A stretch of 15,173 nt of DNA, from assembly GCA_027069645.1 (NCBI GenBank), contig JALXEI010000219.1:1-15173 (forward strand), read 5' to 3'. Positions 12,933 through 15,173 of the stretch are shown here, in pieces (the first letter of the stretch is position 1; each line of letters starts with the position of its first letter). This DNA comes from Hyphomicrobiales bacterium. Lineage in GTDB: Bacteria; Pseudomonadota; Alphaproteobacteria; Rhizobiales; JAKIUO01. Position numbers and translations under genes: made by a program. Under the pieces are notes generated by a model, which worked only from the letters and a program-made list of their open reading frames with translations, was not told the origin of the DNA and ran no database searches.

Positions 12933-15173
12933 ACAGGACCGGCAACGGGGTGCCACGCTCTTCACCATCCCCCAGACCCGACCGTTTTTGCACCATCTGG
13001 CAAGAGCCGTGCTCGCCGGTGATCTGCCACAAGGCGGCGGCACCGCCCCTGATCCCCTTTCCCTGACGAAATACCGGATATTGCTGCCCTCGCGCCGGGC
13101 CTGCCGGGCCCTGACCGAATGTTTTATCGCGCTTTCCCCCGGCGAAAATGTCCTTCTGCCCGATATCCGGCCCCTCGGCGATGTCGACGAAATTCTTGCC
13201 CTGGTGTCGCCCGCGTCACCGCTATCGCAACATCCCGAAAAACTGCGTCCCCCTGTTCCCGAACTGGAGCGCCGTTTGCTGCTGACCGAATTTGTGCGGG
13301 CCTGGTCCGACAATATGAGCAAGGCGGCCGGCGAAGAAGATAGCGGCGTCTTTCCGGTTGCCAATCTCGCCCAGGCCACGGCCCTTGCCCGGGAACTGAT
13401 GGAACTGATGGACGAGGCGGAACTGGAAGGGGCCGACCTTGCCAGAGTGCATGAACTGGGGGGCGAATTCCCGGAACACTGGAATCTGACGGTCCGCTTT
13501 TTGAAAATCATCACCGAAACCTGGCCGCAGGTCATGCGCGAGAAAAACCGTATGACCGCTGTGGCCCGACGGGATTTGCTGATCCGGGCCGAAGCCGCCC
13601 GTCTTGCCGCCAGCCCGCCGGATCATCCGGTTATTCTGGCCGGGGAAGTCGGCGGTGTGGCGGCGACCGGTGACCTGATGGAGGCCATTGCCCGCCTGCC
13701 CCTTGGAGCCGTTGTGCTGCCCGGCCTTGATCGTCTGCTGGACAAGGAAAGCTGGAACGCGATTGTGCCCGATCATCCTGAACATCCGCAATATGGTCTG
13801 AAGGAATTTCTCGACCGCTTCGACATGTCGCCGCAGCAGGTGGAAAATGTCGCCGGATGCCAGCCGGATGACAATGAAACCGCCCGTCTCAAACTGATCA
13901 GCGAAACCATGCGTCCGGCGCAAACAACGCACCACTGGCGCGCCCTTTTTGATGACGGGGACGCAAGCACAAAACAGCTCGCCACCGCTCTTGACCATTT
14001 TAATCTCATTGAAACGGCCACAGAACGCGAGGAAGCCGATATTATCGCCCTTATTCTGCGCGAGGCCATCGAAACACCACATCAGACAGCAGCACTGGTG
14101 ACACCGGACCGTCGCCTGGCCCGGCGGGTGTTCGCCCGCATGGAAAAATGGAATCTGCTGATTGATGACAGTGGCGGTGAACCCCTGACGCGTACGCGGG
14201 CCGGTGCCTTTTCCGATCTCGTTATCGAGGCCGTCAGCAATGATTTTGCACCGGTAACATTGCTGGCGCTTCTGAAACATCCCCTTACCCGGCTGGGCCG
14301 CTCGGCAGGCGAGATGCGCAAGGCCGCCCGGGCCCTGGAACTGTTTGCCCTGCGTCAGCCCCGCCTTGAAAGCGGCCTGTTCTCCATTAAACGCAATCTG
14401 CAACGGGCCCGCCATCGCATGGAAAACAATAGCGAGCGTCATCCGGTGATCCGCCGCTTGCGAGAAGAAGACCTGCTGGCGGCTGAAAAACTGCTTGAAG
14501 ATCTGCAAGCGGTTTTCGAGGACCTCATCGGTGTGTTTCACCGCCACGACAGGCTGGCGCTCAAACAGTTTGCGCAATTGCACCGGCAAGCCCTCGTGAA
14601 GATTGCTGCACGCCCCGAAGAAGATAAGGGGGAGACGATCCCGCAAGGTGACCTTTTCGCCTCGACGCCGGAAGACGGGGATGACGATTTCAATGACAAT
14701 GAAGAAGACGACAGCGAACTGTGGGCCCGTGAAGCCGGAGAAGCCCTTGGCGACTTTTTCGACAGCCTGCTGGAACAGATCCACCCGGCGGAGACAACAG
14801 CGCGCGAATATGCCGGTCTCTATCACAGCCTGATGGCCGACCAGGTGGTGCGCAATCGCCGCCCCGTGCATCAGCGCCTGTCCATGTGGGGACCGATGGA
14901 AGCGCGGCTGCTATCGGCCGATATTGTCGTCCTCGGTGCCCTTAACGAGGGAAGCTGGCCACAACCTGCCGATGCCGATGCCTGGCTTTCGCGTCCCATG
15001 CGCGCCGAAATCGGCCTGCCTGCCCCCGAGCGCCGGATTGGCCGCTCGGCCCATGACATGGGCCAGGTGATGGGGGCTCGCAAGGTCTATCTCACCCGCG
15101 CCACCAAAATTGACGGCGTGCCCTCCGTTCCCTCGCGCTGGCTGTTGCGTTTGCAGGCCCTGTGCAAGGGGGC
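12916..15173 (+). CDS. addB: Double-strand break repair protein AddB (alpha type), partial
   Basis: The frame is open from ATG 12916 to the right edge without a stop, giving 752 residues of a protein that usually has about 1000. AddB with AddA forms a helicase-nuclease that processes DNA ends for RecA-dependent repair. The N-terminus (TLFTIPQTRPFLHHLARAVL, then YRILLPSRRACRALTECF) and central parts (VILAGEVGGVAATGDLM, AALVTPDRRLARRVFARM, DSGGEPLTRTRAG, WGPMEARLL, VVLGALNEGSWPQPADAD, WLSRPMR) fit alphaproteobacterial AddB. The C-terminal nuclease and iron-sulphur cysteines lie outside the window. An Asp/Glu-rich stretch at about residues 584-604 looks like a lineage-specific loop. AAAAGG 7 bases before the ATG supports the start; the gene overlaps murU by 17 bases. 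addA is expected downstream. Confidence 0.93.
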   Translation, partial: MTQEAEQDRQRGATLFTIPQTRPFLHHLARAVLAGDLPQGGGTAPDPLSLTKYRILLPSRRACRALTECFIALSPGENVLLPDIRPLGDVDEILALVSPASPLSQHPEKLRPPVPELERRLLLTEFVRAWSDNMSKAAGEEDSGVFPVANLAQATALARELMELMDEAELEGADLARVHELGGEFPEHWNLTVRFLKIITETWPQVMREKNRMTAVARRDLLIRAEAARLAASPPDHPVILAGEVGGVAATGDLMEAIARLPLGAVVLPGLDRLLDKESWNAIVPDHPEHPQYGLKEFLDRFDMSPQQVENVAGCQPDDNETARLKLISETMRPAQTTHHWRALFDDGDASTKQLATALDHFNLIETATEREEADIIALILREAIETPHQTAALVTPDRRLARRVFARMEKWNLLIDDSGGEPLTRTRAGAFSDLVIEAVSNDFAPVTLLALLKHPLTRLGRSAGEMRKAARALELFALRQPRLESGLFSIKRNLQRARHRMENNSERHPVIRRLREEDLLAAEKLLEDLQAVFEDLIGVFHRHDRLALKQFAQLHRQALVKIAARPEEDKGETIPQGDLFASTPEDGDDDFNDNEEDDSELWAREAGEALGDFFDSLLEQIHPAETTAREYAGLYHSLMADQVVRNRRPVHQRLSMWGPMEARLLSADIVVLGALNEGSWPQPADADAWLSRPMRAEIGLPAPERRIGRSAHDMGQVMGARKVYLTRATKIDGVPSVPSRWLLRLQALCKG

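Noticed and set aside
13222..14871. 549-codon open frame on the - strand
   Set aside because: It lies antisense to addB, whose reading frame gives clear family motifs. The antisense product has no recognisable domain and no ribosome site; long antisense frames are common in GC-rich genes.

Overview
The window is a stretch of alphaproteobacterial chromosome, moderately GC-rich by eye. It holds 13 supported protein genes and no rRNA, tRNA, CRISPR array, insertion sequence or prophage. The assignment rests on three things: a DivL-type kinase with tyrosine at the phospho-acceptor site, a TsaE/AmgK fusion followed by a MurU-like enzyme, and an alpha-type AddB. The order within the class cannot be read from this window.

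Left part (about 1-5285) is a stress and proteostasis cluster. It opens with the C-terminal half of a membrane-anchored zinc-ribbon-type (MJ0042/DUF3426-like) protein. A Crp/Fnr regulator on the + strand is convergent with an exported YfdX-family protein on the - strand, with a hairpin terminator between them. An Hsp20 chaperone is divergent from yfdX. A rhomboid protease is coupled through an ATGA overlap to a membrane-anchored SDH-family (ClpP-fold) protease, and a small DUF5335-family protein follows on the opposite strand. YfdX with Hsp20 and membrane proteases recalls the gene content of heat-resistance islands (LHR/TLQC), but no Clp ATPase, HdeD or mobility gene is present.

Middle part (5286-7760) is a run of - strand housekeeping genes transcribed ppa, dapB, gpmA: pyrophosphatase, lysine/diaminopimelate synthesis and glycolysis. 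It ends in a clear intrinsic terminator at 5532-5551. The 359-base gap below gpmA holds that terminator, several small hairpins and no convincing gene.

Right part (7761-15173) is a + strand operon: divL, tsaE-amgK fusion, murU, addB. It joins cell-cycle polarity signalling, t6A tRNA modification, peptidoglycan sugar recycling (AmgK gives MurNAc-1-P, MurU gives UDP-MurNAc) and recombination repair. The last three genes are tightly packed (TGATG overlap, then a 17-base overlap). addB runs off the right edge.

Most noteworthy are the stress cluster as a possible functional unit, the Tyr610 pseudo-phospho-acceptor of DivL, the coupled membrane protease pair, and several inverted repeats in intergenic regions, including one flanking a candidate divL promoter and a 41-base imperfect palindrome downstream of hsp20. 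Nothing here is proven novel; functional links between neighbours are inference.
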